From a bacterium (GTDB taxonomy: Bacteria > Bacillota_A > Clostridia > Lachnospirales > Lachnospiraceae): a stretch of DNA of 6,740 nt. Both the position numbers and the translations under genes were made by a program. The stretch is taken from assembly GCA_004562915.1 (NCBI GenBank), contig SFQZ01000119.1:1-6740 (forward strand), in the 5' to 3' direction. Shown here in pieces: positions 6,227 through 6,740 of this stretch. Numbering within the stretch: the first letter of the stretch is position 1; each line of letters starts with the position of its first letter. The notes beneath the pieces were generated by a model that was not told the origin of the DNA, searched no databases, and worked only from the letters and a program-made list of their open reading frames with translations.

Positions 6227-6649
6227 TCAACCTTCTTTTCCCTTTGAAAATGGACTCAAGTCGATAAACAATTTCTTCAATCCACTTGTTTCCTTGAACT
6301 CTTTGAATAAATACTCCAGAAGTTCTTCCTGCCTTGCCTGCCCTAATGTAAGCCGGTAAAGAGACAGAATCTTTATCAGCCTTTCATAATTAACCTCATC
6401 CTTACTCATAGGATACATTGGCACAAGCCTTTCTATTTTTACACTCTGATTTTTTCCGAAACACCAGAATGGTACAAGCTCTGACTGGTCATTCTGCTTT
6501 TCCGCTTTAGCAGCTTCAAACATTTCTGTCCATATGTCTCGCTTAAATGTGATACCATCTGCCTTACCATATTTATCAGCAACATTCTGTCTTATTGCCA
6601 GACACTTAAATCTATTGATTCTGCCTTCCCTTTGTTCCAAATCAGTCGG
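6227..6649 (-). pseudogene. Superfamily 2 (SNF2/DEAD-like) helicase, C-terminal remnant
   Basis: The frame opens directly on a helicase motif VI: PTDLEQREGRINR, with the Gln and the two arginines that contact the nucleotide, followed by a basic segment (FKCLAIRQNVADKYGK) as in SNF2/DEAD-type helicases, which in such proteins lies near the C-terminal end of the ATPase core. About 120 further residues follow, ending LSPFSKGKEG. Walker A, Walker B/DEAH and motifs III-V are all absent, and a TGA lies immediately upstream in frame (6650-6652), so this cannot be a working ATPase. No ribosome site precedes the first possible start, a TTG at 6640, which falls inside motif VI; translation from there would be meaningless. 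The stop lies one base from the next gene, so the helicase was probably once the first part of this operon. Family placement from motif VI is fairly sure; the helicase subclass is not. Confidence 0.75.
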
Positions 6650-6738
6650 TCATTTTTTGCGGACAGTTCATACATGCTATCCTTTTCTGTTCTCTGCTCC
6701 TGCGTTTGCTCTCGTTTGATTTCTCCCTCCGTATCTTC
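6592..6738 (-). other. 3' end of an unidentified charged reading frame entering from the right
   Basis: This open frame enters from beyond the window and reads 48 codons before a TAA. Its first 30 or so residues are rich in Glu, Lys, Arg and Gln (EDTEGEIKREQTQEQ, then a stretch ending ELSAKNDR), as in a coiled-coil or linker region. The rest is the helicase-fragment DNA read out of frame. I do not recognise the protein. It could be the C-terminus of an unrelated gene truncated by recombination, or an upstream part of the same helicase brought out of frame by a deletion. If it is translated, ribosomes would stop at 6592, inside the helicase remnant. Whether it is a real gene cannot be settled without sequence to the right. 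Confidence 0.35.
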
Positions 6739-6740
6739 TT

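Noticed and set aside
6227..6640. Helicase fragment as an intact 137-residue gene starting at TTG 6640
   Set aside because: The start would fall inside motif VI, no ribosome site precedes it, and conserved PTD residues lie upstream of it in the same frame.
6640..6660. Simple one-base slip in the A-run (6653-6658) joining the entering frame to the helicase
   Set aside because: Adding one A brings the TGA at 6650-6652 into frame, and removing one leads to another stop; besides, the entering frame does not look like helicase motifs IV-V.

Overview
The window is AT-rich and reads almost entirely from the minus strand. Short gaps, start-stop overlaps, strong AGGAGG-type ribosome sites and the protein sequences all suggest a Clostridia-type Firmicute, most likely Lachnospiraceae; this is inferred from style and not from a marker gene. 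No rRNA, tRNA, CRISPR array, transposase or integrase is visible.

In the direction of transcription (right to left) the layout is as follows. At the right edge (about 6592-6740) a charged, unidentified reading frame enters and runs into a helicase fragment in the wrong frame. The helicase fragment (6227-6649) begins abruptly at motif VI and so looks like a 5'-truncated remnant. Next comes a tightly packed run of five intact genes: a conserved protein of the 'MRILFCNI...VVGWYK.ATVYR' type (5587-6225), an AlkZ-related protein (4840-5571), a uracil-DNA-glycosylase-superfamily protein (4058-4807), a macrodomain protein with an extra C-terminal HTH-like domain (2978-4045), and a second, more divergent UDG-like protein (2267-2965). 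A clear intrinsic terminator (about 2222-2258) closes this unit. After a regulatory-looking gap (2117-2221, with a candidate -10 box and two inverted repeats), a second unit encodes an ADP-ribosylglycohydrolase fused to an SseB-like domain (788-2116) and an overlapping cytoplasmic SIMPL/DUF541 protein (136-804). The last 135 bases hold no convincing gene, only an 8-bp inverted repeat at the very edge.

The notable point is functional: two ADP-ribose erasers (macrodomain, DraG-type hydrolase) sit beside three proteins related to DNA base-excision enzymes (AlkZ-related, two UDG-like) and a helicase remnant. This suggests a system acting on modified or ADP-ribosylated nucleic acid, for phage defence, self-protection or repair. 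No ADP-ribosyltransferase ('writer') is present in the window. The functional link is inference from neighbourhood. The individual family calls rest on motifs read directly from the sequence and compared with remembered family patterns.
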